From NCBI GenBank assembly GCA_002707785.1, contig PANW01000032.1, positions 137,205-201,204 of the forward strand: a stretch of DNA of 64,000 nucleotides. The letters run 5' to 3'. A program made the position numbers and the translations under genes. The stretch comes from Cellvibrionaceae bacterium (GTDB lineage Bacteria > Pseudomonadota > Gammaproteobacteria > Pseudomonadales > Cellvibrionaceae). Of the stretch, positions 9,532 to 17,403 are shown piece by piece; positions within the stretch are counted from its first letter, which is position 1, and every line of letters starts with the position of its first letter. Below the pieces are notes generated by a model. That model had not been told where the DNA came from and searched no databases. It worked only from the letters and a program-made list of their open reading frames with translations.

Positions 9532-9789
9532 ATGGCGACCTCAACGAAACCGCAAGCCCTAATTATTGGCAATCAGCGCATCAAAATTGAAGAAATTTCA
9601 GCAAAGATCGAGCGAGACGTGAGTTTTTTACGCCATCGTATCCATCGCCTAGAAAACCAAACAAAACCCAATACCGTAATCATTAAAACCTACGAAGATA
9701 TGCTGCACAGCCGCTTATCGGTACTGAACTGGCTTGAAGATTACGCTCCGGTTAACGATGAAAACTGCAATTTCAGGATGACATCATAA
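9532..9789 (+). CDS. Small coiled-coil protein, first of a tandem paralogous pair
   Basis: An 85-residue protein of unknown function, preceded by AAGGA seven bases before the ATG. It is mostly predicted helix with heptad-like hydrophobic spacing (about residues 18-45). It ends in a motif SRLSVLNWL that recurs as SRQSVLNWL in the next gene. Aligned over about 63 residues, the two proteins share the pattern KP..L..G....I, then V..L..RI..L.......PN, then L.SR.SVLNWL. They are therefore paralogues by duplication. No signal peptide, membrane span or metal motif is present. Confidence 0.75.
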   Translation: MATSTKPQALIIGNQRIKIEEISAKIERDVSFLRHRIHRLENQTKPNTVIIKTYEDMLHSRLSVLNWLEDYAPVNDENCNFRMTS

Positions 9790-9793
9790 CTAT

Positions 9794-9829
9794 CGAAGTC
9801 GCAGCCTCTAGCTTAGCGCTGCGACTTCG
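9794..9829 (+). other. Stem-loop between the two paralogous small genes
   Basis: A perfect 12-bp inverted repeat, CGAAGTCGCAGC (9794-9805) with its complement at 9818-9829, and a 12-base loop. It starts 5 bases after the first stop and ends 26 bases before the next ATG. There is no T-run. It could set differential expression of the two genes, by mRNA processing or partial termination. Confidence 0.6.
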
Positions 9830-9854
9830 GTGACATGAGACAAAAGGATTTCCC

Positions 9855-10094
9855 ATGAAAAGCCCACGCCAAAAACCCAAAACTCTATTTCTCGGCGACC
9901 ACAAAATCAGCTGTACGCAACTGGAGAAACAACTTCAATCTGAAGTCAAAGAACTCAATAGGCGTATCAGCTCTCTGCAGCAGAACAACCGCCCCAACCT
10001 CGATCAAGTGCAGCACCTTGGAGGGATTCTGCGCAGTCGACAGTCGGTACTGAACTGGTTGCAAATTCGAGACGTTATCAAAGCGGAAGCTTGA
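9855..10094 (+). CDS. Small coiled-coil protein, second of a tandem paralogous pair
   Basis: A 79-residue protein paralogous to the product at 9532-9789. It shares the N-terminal KP.TL.LGD..I segment, the central helical region with RRISSLQ, and the C-terminal SRQSVLNWLQ motif. An AAAGGA ribosome-binding site precedes the ATG. Its stop codon overlaps the left arm of a small hairpin (10090-10097 with 10104-10111). That hairpin may help terminate transcription ahead of the convergent diguanylate cyclase gene. Function unknown. Confidence 0.72.
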   Translation: MKSPRQKPKTLFLGDHKISCTQLEKQLQSEVKELNRRISSLQQNNRPNLDQVQHLGGILRSRQSVLNWLQIRDVIKAEA

Positions 10095-10111
10095 GCCCGA
10101 CAAGGCTCAAG
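10090..10111 (+). terminator. Weak terminator-like hairpin after the small-gene pair
   Basis: An 8-bp stem CTTGAGCC/GGCTCAAG with a 6-base loop overlaps the stop codon of the second small gene. Only a poor T-run follows (CTTT), so efficiency is doubtful. Confidence 0.35.
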
Positions 10112-10127
10112 GCAGAACTTTAAAGAC

Positions 10128-11174
10128 TCAGCTGCGCTCCAAATCCTGTTGACCAACCACGCGATTGCGACCGGTTTCCTTAGCATGATACAAGCTGGCA
10201 TCCGCCCTGCGAAACAGGGTTTCAGTTGTATCGCCCTTGCGGCTCCAGCTCACGCCAACGGACACGGTGACAAAGTCGATGAGCTTTTTCTGGGCATCGA
10301 TGGTGAGGCGAGAACTGGCAATACTAACGGCCAGGGTCTTTGCCAGCGACATTCCGCCACTGTAGCCCGTGGCCGGCAGTATGACTGCAAACTCTTCACC
10401 GCCATATCGAGACACAAAATCCTGTCCCTTGGTCATCTTTTTAAGCATGGTGGCGACGAAACGCAGCACCTTATCCCCAGATTGATGGCCGTACTTGTCG
10501 TTGAATCTTTTAAAATTATCGATATCGATAAGCAGCAAACAGCATCCACTGGGAGAGTTTTCAGTGAGTGCCAATTGATCTTTGAAAATTTGATCAAACG
10601 CTCTGCGATTAGCGATACCTGTCAAAGCATCCTCTAAGGCACTGCGCTCTAACTCCTGCAGCGAGGTCCGCAGCTGCGACACCTCTTGATTGAGAGCATC
10701 AATTTTCTCACGGGCGCAGAGGCTGACGTCTTTAGCCTGCAGAGTTTCCCGCAACAACCTCTGTATCAGTTGCGTCAAATCATCAGGCTCCAACTCCCCC
10801 TGAAGACTATCAGCGCAGTCAGTCAACACTTCTTCGTAATCACCAAGATCATCATTAAGCAATTTGATATGTTCAGAAAAGTGACCGATCAACTGGCGAA
10901 TTGCCCCTTGCAGCAACTCCAGTTTCTTGCGGTCCAATTCGGCGAAGTAACGTTGATACAATTGACTATTGAGCTCGGCACTAAAGCTGCCACTGCGCCC
11001 AATGATTTTATCCACCTCGACGTTTAACTTGGGAATATCCCCTTGCTCATAGTGATACCACACCATGATATTTTCGGGAGTCGCTGGAATATGGAACTGT
11101 CGCATTTTCTCAAGCGCAACTTCCAGCTTTTGGCGCGCAAGTGCCAACAGAGTTTCATCCGTTGAAGACTTCAA
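10128..11174 (-). CDS. Diguanylate cyclase with N-terminal helical domain
   Basis: A 348-residue cytosolic protein whose C-terminal half is a GGDEF domain making c-di-GMP. The active-site motif is GGEEF (258-262), with the usual DIDNFKRFND metal/substrate segment before it. The inhibitory I-site is degenerate: the position of RxxD reads KGQD (249-252), so product inhibition may be weakened. Residues 1-180 are helical and coiled-coil-like, without a recognised sensor. The start is TTG at 11174, supported by AGGA eight bases upstream and by the lack of any better codon. It follows cysE on the same strand after 37 bases. Confidence 0.9.
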   Translation of the reverse strand: MKSSTDETLLALARQKLEVALEKMRQFHIPATPENIMVWYHYEQGDIPKLNVEVDKIIGRSGSFSAELNSQLYQRYFAELDRKKLELLQGAIRQLIGHFSEHIKLLNDDLGDYEEVLTDCADSLQGELEPDDLTQLIQRLLRETLQAKDVSLCAREKIDALNQEVSQLRTSLQELERSALEDALTGIANRRAFDQIFKDQLALTENSPSGCCLLLIDIDNFKRFNDKYGHQSGDKVLRFVATMLKKMTKGQDFVSRYGGEEFAVILPATGYSGGMSLAKTLAVSIASSRLTIDAQKKLIDFVTVSVGVSWSRKGDTTETLFRRADASLYHAKETGRNRVVGQQDLERS

Positions 11175-11211
11175 TTAGGGTTTCCTTATTACAACAAACA
11201 AGCCGAAGGCT

Positions 11212-12081
11212 TTAATCAAGATGATGGTCCATATTCAAGGCAGGTGCGTCACACTGAGGACGACCCACGACTTTTGCTGGGACTCCCGCCACGGTGGTAT
11301 GCGCCGGTACCGACTCCAATACCACACTGCCAGCACCGACTTTTGCGCCGTCGCCGACTTGAATATCGCCTAGAATTTTTGCGCCCGCACTGATCAGCAC
11401 TCCGCGGCCAATTTTCGGGTGTCGAGCGCCGCTTTGGCAGCCCGATCCCCCCAATGTCACTGCATGGAGCATAGAAACATCATCGCCGATGACGGCCGTT
11501 TCACCAACCACCACGCCAGTAGCGTGATCAATCATGATACCTTTACCCACTCGAGCACCGGGATGGATATCAACACCAAACGTCTGTGAAATCTGGTTTT
11601 GCAAATAGAGTGCCAATGCTTTGCGATCTTGCTTCCACAACCAGTGACTCACCCGCTGAGCCTGCAGAGCGTGAAAGCCCTTAAAATAAAGAAATGGCAT
11701 AGTGAACTTATCACAGGCGGGATCTCGATCTTTATAGGCTTTGATATCAGCCCGCATGGCATCACCAATGCTTGCATCCGCCTGCAAGGCCTCTTCAAAC
11801 ACTTCCCTTACTGTCATTGCCTGCACAGTGGAGCTGTCGAGTTTATTGGCCATATGAAAGCTAATCGCCGCCTCAAAGGAGGGATGATTCAATATGGCGG
11901 CGTGATAATAGCTGGCCAATACCGGCTCGTCACGACTGGCCTGCTCGGCCTCAGCCTGAATTGCCGACCAGATAAAATCTTCTGCGGTTTCTATCATCGC
12001 CACAGATGACGGTTTTTTTGCCGCCAAAGTGTCTCGTGTCACTGACCGCGGTGAAACCTCTGAACTCACATTGCGCGCCAT
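11212..12081 (-). CDS. cysE: Serine O-acetyltransferase
   Basis: CysE makes O-acetyl-L-serine from serine and acetyl-CoA, the first committed step of cysteine synthesis. The 289-residue protein has the N-terminal helical domain (about 28-165, with EPVLASYYHA) and the left-handed beta-helix of hexapeptide repeats (about 170-270). The catalytic DIHPGARVG and IDHATGVVVGE segments are present. It carries about 25 more N-terminal residues than the E. coli enzyme. Cysteine feedback inhibition is a family property and is not visible here. Sulfate-activating genes sat-cysC and cysD lie elsewhere in the window (61.5-64 kb). Confidence 0.95.
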   Translation of the reverse strand: MARNVSSEVSPRSVTRDTLAAKKPSSVAMIETAEDFIWSAIQAEAEQASRDEPVLASYYHAAILNHPSFEAAISFHMANKLDSSTVQAMTVREVFEEALQADASIGDAMRADIKAYKDRDPACDKFTMPFLYFKGFHALQAQRVSHWLWKQDRKALALYLQNQISQTFGVDIHPGARVGKGIMIDHATGVVVGETAVIGDDVSMLHAVTLGGSGCQSGARHPKIGRGVLISAGAKILGDIQVGDGAKVGAGSVVLESVPAHTTVAGVPAKVVGRPQCDAPALNMDHHLD

Positions 12082-12210
12082 TTTGATACCCTCCGTAAGG
12101 CCCCGAAGCTTAGCACAAGGACACCTGAGGCTCTATCAACCAAGCGGCGGAATTTAACCATTGCATGCCTGATTTATGTAGTTTTGATCTATGTACTCTT
12201 GAATTGAGCT

Positions 12211-12906
12211 CTAAAGCGACAATTTGATCATTGGAGCCACATAGTGAACAAAAATCTCCTCGCTACGCGACCGAATATTCTCACTCAGCGGCCAGCAATC
12301 ATCGTTCAACAACTGTTCAAACCTCTCGTAACTCCACAGAGCTTGATAGTCGCCGGCCACAGGCTGATAGCTGATATGCCAGGGCTCGGGCGAAACGCCA
12401 CCTTCATCCTGCAAGTAAGGATAAAAGAAACCACAGGCCTGCCCCTCTTCTACCAGCAGCTGTAGCCAGCGGGAGAACTCATAAAAAGGCCCCCCCTCCT
12501 CGTACTCTTCTGGCACCAGCTGCAAACGATAGTCCGCTGATACCGCTGCAGCGTCATAGATATCGAGATCTGTACCCCAATGATGTCGCGATACACCGGG
12601 TAACGCTGACCAGCGGAGAATAGCGCTGAGCAGTTCGTCGCCACTGAGCTCGGACACCTGCAGCCGCTCTCCAGAAGCAGAATACACAGGTCGGCAGCCA
12701 TTGATTTTCTCTTGCCATATCAATCGCTGGCGGTCGAAATCTCGGAACGAACTGGCAATCCCAAGCTCAAAACCTGCCTTTGAAGCTTTGTCTCGCAGAG
12801 CTTCCAGCGATGATAGAGCATCACAGTGCACCAATGCGCCCGACCAGCAGCGGGTAAGATGGGTTGTCGCTCTTCCGATCAGCTGGTCTTCATTCGGTTT
12901 TGTCAT
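12211..12906 (-). CDS. VanY/M15-family D-alanyl-D-alanine carboxypeptidase-like protein
   Basis: A 231-residue zinc peptidase of the M15B type, which trims D-Ala (or cuts LD-peptides) from peptidoglycan stems. The metal ligands fit the family pattern SxHxxGxxxD: H108 and D115 in SRHHWGTDLD, and H177 in EPWHISY. The substrate-binding SSFRDFDRQ segment is also present (52-60). The ATG at 12906 was chosen because it follows a GGGG stretch. The longer frame to 12996 adds a doubtful 30 residues. With this start there is no signal peptide, which is odd for a cell-wall enzyme. It may act on cytoplasmic recycled muropeptides. Confidence 0.85.
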   Translation of the reverse strand: MTKPNEDQLIGRATTHLTRCWSGALVHCDALSSLEALRDKASKAGFELGIASSFRDFDRQRLIWQEKINGCRPVYSASGERLQVSELSGDELLSAILRWSALPGVSRHHWGTDLDIYDAAAVSADYRLQLVPEEYEEGGPFYEFSRWLQLLVEEGQACGFFYPYLQDEGGVSPEPWHISYQPVAGDYQALWSYERFEQLLNDDCWPLSENIRSRSEEIFVHYVAPMIKLSL

Positions 12907-13021
12907 ATACGAGCCCCATTTGCGCTCCTCTTGGAAGCATGTATTATAACAACTCGGCCTATGAGCCGAAGGAAGAAACAATAAATACAATAACAACTAA
13001 CCTTTTTGGGGACTCGCCTTT

Positions 13022-13300
13022 ATGACGGATAGTCATAGTGATTTGCTCCAGCTTAAAAACCTGGGGGCCGCCTCAGTTAACATTCTGCACGCGATCGGCG
13101 TAAATTCTTACACTGACCTCAACGACATGGGTCCTGTAGAAGCCTATATTCGTATTAAAGCACGCGGAATTCACGTCTCTAAAGTCATGCTCTACGCACT
13201 TCAAGGCGCCTTACTGGGTGTTCACTGGAACGATCTAGAGCCCGATATGAAACAACGCCTCGTATCCGAGGTAGAAGAAGCCCTGACCAGCGCGACCTGA
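13022..13300 (+). CDS. TfoX C-terminal domain protein
   Basis: A 92-residue protein that aligns with the C-terminal half of TfoX/Sxy competence regulators. It has LKNLGAASVNILHAIGVNSYTDLNDMG, then the pattern AYIRIKA and LYALQGALLGVHWNDL. This domain occurs alone in many gammaproteobacteria. It folds as a helix-hairpin-helix-like bundle. The N-terminal TfoX domain is missing, so a direct role in competence should not be assumed. It is monocistronic, divergent from the VanY-like gene. Confidence 0.85.
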   Translation: MTDSHSDLLQLKNLGAASVNILHAIGVNSYTDLNDMGPVEAYIRIKARGIHVSKVMLYALQGALLGVHWNDLEPDMKQRLVSEVEEALTSAT

Positions 13301-13409
13301 AAGATCGAATGTTGGTCGCTATGGGTTTCTGACACTCCCTAGGTGCCACCGTCAGCCTTCTCATTCAACGCTTGCTACAGCGGGTTCACACTCGCCTCAT
13401 GAACCCAAT

Positions 13410-13458
13410 GTAAATGAGAATTATTTTTATTGACAAACAAATGAGAACGGTTATTATT
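13410..13458 (+). promoter_or_regulatory. Strong sigma-70 promoter with two Fur-box-like sites
   Basis: A perfect -35 TTGACA (13430-13435) and -10 TATTAT (13452-13457) are separated by 16 bases. One Fur-box-like sequence ends just upstream of the -35 (13410-13428; 13 of 19 positions match GATAATGATAATCATTATC by hand alignment). A second overlaps the spacer and -10 (13437-13455; 11 of 19). Both contain AATGAGAA. The arrangement suggests iron-dependent repression of a transcript starting near 13463. Confidence 0.65.
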
Positions 13459-13462
13459 ACCA

Positions 13463-13565
13463 CATCACTTCTAAAGAGGTGGTTGAGTTTAGGTCCTCAC
13501 GACCTCTTCTCCTAAACAGGCTAATCACGGTTGTTGGGCCACCTCTTGAGGTGGCCCCTTTTTTT
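13463..13565 (+). ncRNA. Putative Fur-controlled small RNA (PrrF/RyhB-like candidate)
   Basis: A stretch of about 103 nt lies between a strong promoter and a perfect terminator and contains no plausible coding frame. Size, promoter with Fur-like boxes, and a U-rich intrinsic terminator match the iron-sparing sRNAs RyhB and PrrF. The single-stranded-looking part CAGGCTAATCACGG (13517-13530) resembles, from memory, the conserved core of PrrF. This needs a covariance-model check. The 5' part can fold by AAGAGGT (13474-13480) with ACCTCTT (13502-13508). The segment AAGAGGTGG (13474-13482) is also complementary to CCACCTCTT (13539-13547) in the terminator. A leader attenuator for htpX is therefore an alternative. 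Exact ends are inferred. Confidence 0.62.
13536..13565 (+). terminator. Rho-independent terminator of the putative sRNA
   Basis: Arms GGGCCACC (13536-13543) and GGTGGCCC (13550-13557) with loop TCTTGA, extendable to a 10-bp stem, are followed by C and seven T (13559-13565). It is a textbook intrinsic terminator, standing far from the end of any coding gene. Confidence 0.93.
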
Positions 13566-13748
13566 GTCTATCGCACACTCGCACCAACGGTTTCGAACCT
13601 CCACCGCAAAACAATCACCACTGCCGTCAAACCCCATTTGAACGCAGCGGTTACACTTTTTTACGCACTTCAGTGCCTTTCAACATTGAATTTTTCACCG
13701 GAGAACACATCTTAATCCTCACATGATTTAATTTTTTTGAGGTTTAAC

Positions 13749-14639
13749 GTGTTGCGTATCGGATTGTTTCTCGTCACCAACTTCGCCGTACTGATTGTGG
13801 CGAGTATTACCCTTAACTTGCTGGGTGTTGGCTCCTATCTTGAACAACAAGGCGGCGGGCTTAATCTTACTAACCTGCTGATTTTCTGTGCCGTCTTCGG
13901 GTTTGGTGGCTCATTCGTGTCACTGTTTCTATCCAAATTCATGGCTAAGAGAGGAACTCGCACCCAGATCATTCAACAACCCAAAAACGCTGAAGAGCGC
14001 TGGCTTCTCGAAACTGTCGCCGATTTATCCCAACAAGCAGGCATCAAAATGCCTGAAGTAGGAATATTTCCAGCACAGGAGTCCAATGCCTTCGCTACTG
14101 GCTGGAATCGCAATGACGCCCTAGTTGCGGTTAGTGCGGGACTTATGCACCGATTCAGCCGCGATGAAGTAAGGGCGGTTCTGGCGCACGAAATCGGCCA
14201 TGTCGCCAACGGCGACATGGTGACACTTTCTCTGATGCAAGGCGTCGTAAATACCTTCGTTATGTTTTTTGCTCGCATTATTGGTCACACCGTGGACCGC
14301 GTTGTGTTCAAAAATGAAAATGGTCATGGACTCGCGTTCTACGCCGTCACCCTAGTCGCTGAAATGGTGCTGGCGGTTCTTGCGTCCATCATTGTGATGA
14401 AGTTTTCTCGCTATCGCGAGTTTCGTGCCGATCAAGCCGGTGCAAGCTTGGCCGGGAAAAGCGCCATGATTCATGCGTTGCAAAGACTGCAAATGGAAGT
14501 AGAGGCGAAAGTTCCGAGCTCCATGCCGGACAGCATCTATGCTTTTGGTATCAGCGGTGGATTTAAACAGCAGATGTCAAAGCTGTTTGCCAGCCACCCT
14601 CCCCTACAAGAGCGTATCGCCGCCCTACAGAGCAGCTAG
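13749..14639 (+). CDS. htpX: Membrane zinc metalloprotease HtpX
   Basis: HtpX degrades damaged or misassembled inner-membrane proteins, working beside FtsH. The 296-residue protein has two N-terminal membrane segments (about 4-24 and 41-62) and the zinc motif HEIGH (147-151). A second hydrophobic pair lies near 165-220, and the third metal-ligand region EFRADQAGA follows. Start: GTG at 13749, six bases after TGAGG, gives [11 protein letters not shown], matching the family's short N-terminus. A TTG at 13737 would overlap the ribosome-binding site. The DegP-like protease gene follows, so two envelope quality-control proteases lie together. The putative sRNA/leader lies 180 bases upstream. Confidence 0.95.
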   Translation: MLRIGLFLVTNFAVLIVASITLNLLGVGSYLEQQGGGLNLTNLLIFCAVFGFGGSFVSLFLSKFMAKRGTRTQIIQQPKNAEERWLLETVADLSQQAGIKMPEVGIFPAQESNAFATGWNRNDALVAVSAGLMHRFSRDEVRAVLAHEIGHVANGDMVTLSLMQGVVNTFVMFFARIIGHTVDRVVFKNENGHGLAFYAVTLVAEMVLAVLASIIVMKFSRYREFRADQAGASLAGKSAMIHALQRLQMEVEAKVPSSMPDSIYAFGISGGFKQQMSKLFASHPPLQERIAALQSS

Positions 14640-14706
14640 GGCAACCTTAAGCCATTGCGATGACTTAGCCGAACACCAGTTTTTCATGATCACCAAGGAA
14701 GAGGGT

Positions 14707-15792
14707 ATGCAGAAACAGCCAGCAACAGCCAGCCAACGACTTTTTGAACTGCCATTGTCGTGGTTATTGATGACTATTTTGGTTGTCAGTTTAAGCCCAT
14801 CGGTATTCGCGGCCTCCTTCTCTACCGACGACGAGAAGAACACGATCCAAGTGTTCCAACACGCGAGTCCTTCGGTCGTCTATGTGACCAACCAAGCCAT
14901 GGTGCGCGATCGCTACAGCTACGACGTTCGCACAGTTCCCAGAGGAACGGGTACTGGTGTCATTTGGAGCAATGATGGTTACATCATTACCAACTACCAT
15001 GTGATCGATGGTGCCAGCCAGATCACCATTACCCTGCAAGATCAGAGCAGCTGGCCCGCCAAGGTTGTCGGTATCGCTCCGTCCAAAGATTTAGCCGTAC
15101 TGCAAATTAAAGCACCGGTAAACAAGTTGCCCGCACTCCCCTTGGGCAATTCCAATCAACTCATTGTTGGCCACAAAGTTCTCGCCATTGGCAACCCCTT
15201 TGGCTTAGACACCACGCTGACTGTTGGAGTCGTCAGTGCATTGGAGCGCGAAATCCAATCCAGCAACCAGCGCACTATTCGCAATGTTATTCAAACCGAT
15301 GCGGCCATTAATCCCGGCAATTCCGGTGGCCCATTGATCAATTCTCGCGGCGAACTGATTGGCATCAATACCGCCATCTACAGCCCAAGCGGTGCCAGCG
15401 TCGGCATCGGTTTTGCGATTCCTATTAATACGGTAAAGCATATTGTTCCCAACCTGATCGCCAACGGTCGGTTGCAGCGACCGTCGCTAGGAGTCGAGAT
15501 AGGCCCCAGCCATTGGGCGCAGCGCTACGGTCTCAAAGGCGTGCCGATTTTGAAAGTCGGCCGTGGTACTCCGGCTGAGAAAGCCGGACTGCAAGGCGTC
15601 AGACGCAATCAATGGGGCTCTGTGGTGCTGGGCGATGTGATTATTGGTCTGGGGGCTGAGGTGGTCGAAAACTATGATGACCTGCTCAGTGCGCTGGAGA
15701 AATACAAACCCGGGCAGCAAGTGAAAGTGGATTTTGTTCGCGATGGCAAAGTCAGACAAACCAGACTCGCACTTGCCCCTCCCAGCCGGTAG
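14707..15792 (+). CDS. DegP/DegQ-like periplasmic serine protease with one PDZ domain
   Basis: A 361-residue HtrA-family protease. The signal peptide spans about residues 1-35 (hydrophobic LSWLLMTILVVSLSPSVFA), with cleavage expected before ASF. The trypsin-like domain has H98 (TNYHVI), D128 (SKDLAVL) and S206 (NPGNSGGPL). A single PDZ domain occupies about 265-361. DegP and DegQ have two PDZ domains, while DegS has one but keeps a membrane anchor, so this is a DegS-sized but apparently exported form. The ATG at 14707 is preceded by AAGGA at good distance. It follows htpX by 67 bases. Misfolded envelope proteins are the likely substrates. Confidence 0.9.
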   Translation: MQKQPATASQRLFELPLSWLLMTILVVSLSPSVFAASFSTDDEKNTIQVFQHASPSVVYVTNQAMVRDRYSYDVRTVPRGTGTGVIWSNDGYIITNYHVIDGASQITITLQDQSSWPAKVVGIAPSKDLAVLQIKAPVNKLPALPLGNSNQLIVGHKVLAIGNPFGLDTTLTVGVVSALEREIQSSNQRTIRNVIQTDAAINPGNSGGPLINSRGELIGINTAIYSPSGASVGIGFAIPINTVKHIVPNLIANGRLQRPSLGVEIGPSHWAQRYGLKGVPILKVGRGTPAEKAGLQGVRRNQWGSVVLGDVIIGLGAEVVENYDDLLSALEKYKPGQQVKVDFVRDGKVRQTRLALAPPSR

Positions 15793-15889
15793 ACTTCCGC
15801 CGCGGAATTACCCCTGCGCTCAGCTCTCGAGACTGTTAGCGCCACTGTCCTGTTCGAAAGAATATTCAACGCTTAGCGAGACTCATCTC

Positions 15890-16207
15890 ATGCAAAAACT
15901 CTGTTCCTTGAGTGAATTGGAAGACCGCCAAAGCCGCGGTTTCACCATTGGGGAAGACGCTATTTTTACCGTTCGCCAAGGACAACAGTTATACATCTAT
16001 CGCAATCGCTGCCCTCATCTAGGTATCCAACTGGAATGGCTTGAGGACAAATTTCTGGATTACGACGGTGAACTTATTCAATGCTCGACGCACGGCGCCC
16101 TGTTTACCATCGACGAGGGTTTTTGCGTTTCCGGCCCCTGCGGCGGACAGTCGCTCACCCCAGTCGAGCATGAGAGACGAGGTGATGAGATTTGGGTGCA
16201 GCTTTGA
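15890..16207 (+). CDS. Small Rieske [2Fe-2S] protein
   Basis: A 105-residue stand-alone Rieske ferredoxin-like protein. Cluster ligands are C41 and H43 in CPHLG and C65 and H68 in CSTHG. These motifs sit 21 residues apart, as in ferredoxins of oxygenase systems and NirD-like proteins. No signal peptide or membrane span is present, so it is cytosolic. The start at 15890 leaves the usual short N-terminus (QKLCSLSEL); a longer frame upstream overlaps the protease gene and is rejected. The partner oxidoreductase is not adjacent. Its specific role is unknown. Confidence 0.88.
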   Translation: MQKLCSLSELEDRQSRGFTIGEDAIFTVRQGQQLYIYRNRCPHLGIQLEWLEDKFLDYDGELIQCSTHGALFTIDEGFCVSGPCGGQSLTPVEHERRGDEIWVQL

Positions 16208-16334
16208 CTCTATGCCTTCTGCCCCCCTCACCAGTAGGCCACAATAGCAACTCTCGCTGGATAGTCTCGCCAATCACTGATCACACAGGGGCAGCACTCA
16301 CTTAACGCCGGCCGACAACCCTAGCGCTGGTTAT

Positions 16335-17054
16335 CTACACCCTTACCGGCAGCGCGGCTTGCAATACAATTTGCTCCGCACTCAGAGTCGCACGGTAGGC
16401 ATACACTTCCACCCCCTTAGACATCACCTCTGCAAACGTATTGGCGTAATCCGGATCGATCTCCGCCGCTGGCGAAACACTGTTGATACCCGAGTGTTGT
16501 ACGCAAAATAACAGTACGGCTCGGTGCCTCTGCTCGACCATCAACGCCAATTCACGTAAATGTTTGGTACCCCGCGTACTGACAGAATCGGGAAACAAGC
16601 CGCGACCGTCCCCCTCGACCAGATCATCTCGCAGCGTGACATTTTTAACTTCTACGTAACAATCCCGCCGCCCTTCATTCGACAAAAAAATATCGATACG
16701 ACTTTTTTCTTCACCGTAGCGCACTTCGGTTTTCAGTTGCCCATAGCCTTGCAGCTCGTCGATCACCCCATTTTCAATGGCTTCGACCACCAAGTGATTG
16801 GCTCGCCCCGTATTCACGCCAGCCAGATCTCCCTGGGGGGTAGTGGCGACCTCCCAAGTGTGGGGATATTTGCGCTTGGCATTGTCAGATTCAGAAAACC
16901 AGCAGGCGCTACCCTCCGCCAGACAGTTTTTCATGGAGCCGGTGTTGGGACAGTGGATGGTGATTTCCTCACCATTTGTCAGACGAACATCCGCAAGAAA
17001 ACGCTTGTAGCGTTTTAGCAACACTCCTTGCTGAAAAGGCTGCTCAGGTTTCAT
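16335..17054 (-). CDS. sfsA: SfsA (sugar fermentation stimulation) family protein
   Basis: A 239-residue protein of the SfsA family. It has an N-terminal OB-like fold (LLKRYKRFLADV) and a nuclease-like C-terminal domain with acidic/lysine residues (SRIDIFLSNEG...CYVEVKN). The conserved HCPNTGSM and FPDSVSTRGTKHLREL segments are clear. E. coli SfsA was linked to maltose metabolism and DNA binding, but its biochemistry is unsettled. It is divergent from dksA across a 349-base region, an arrangement also seen in pseudomonads. Confidence 0.95.
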   Translation of the reverse strand: MKPEQPFQQGVLLKRYKRFLADVRLTNGEEITIHCPNTGSMKNCLAEGSACWFSESDNAKRKYPHTWEVATTPQGDLAGVNTGRANHLVVEAIENGVIDELQGYGQLKTEVRYGEEKSRIDIFLSNEGRRDCYVEVKNVTLRDDLVEGDGRGLFPDSVSTRGTKHLRELALMVEQRHRAVLLFCVQHSGINSVSPAAEIDPDYANTFAEVMSKGVEVYAYRATLSAEQIVLQAALPVRV

Positions 17055-17403
17055 AACTCTTTCACACTCCTCGGATAGATTGGCCCCTCATAGACGGACT
17101 GCGGGCACCATTTTGGCGCGCTATTGTGGCCGAAGGCGCCACAAAACTGCAATCCTATGATCGCATTTGTCTTATCGAGGTAAAAATCACTTTTTACAGT
17201 TGACAGATTTGTCGGAGAGGCGCAGTATCCGCGCCCTGCGGAGATTTGCCCCTGAGACAAAGGTCGTAGACCGCCTGAAAAAACTGGCAGCTCACCAACA
17301 GATCTGGTAGCTTGCTCGATCGGGCTGGGGATGGCCTTGAAAATGGGTGCAAAACCCCAACCTCAAGAATAATTGGAAGACACGACGGACGAGGCGCACA
17401 AAG
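17055..17403. other. Divergent sfsA-dksA intergenic region
   Basis: This region must hold the promoters for sfsA (minus) and dksA (plus). A TTGACA at 17200-17205 is a possible dksA -35, but no good -10 stands at the right distance. A 7-bp hairpin TTGTGGC (17124-17130) with GCCACAA (17138-17144) is present. I see no coding frame or known riboswitch. Confidence 0.4.

Noticed and set aside
13479..13715. A 78-codon open frame between the TfoX-like gene and htpX
   Set aside because: It crosses a perfect terminator and overlaps the putative sRNA; no start signal or recognisable protein pattern.
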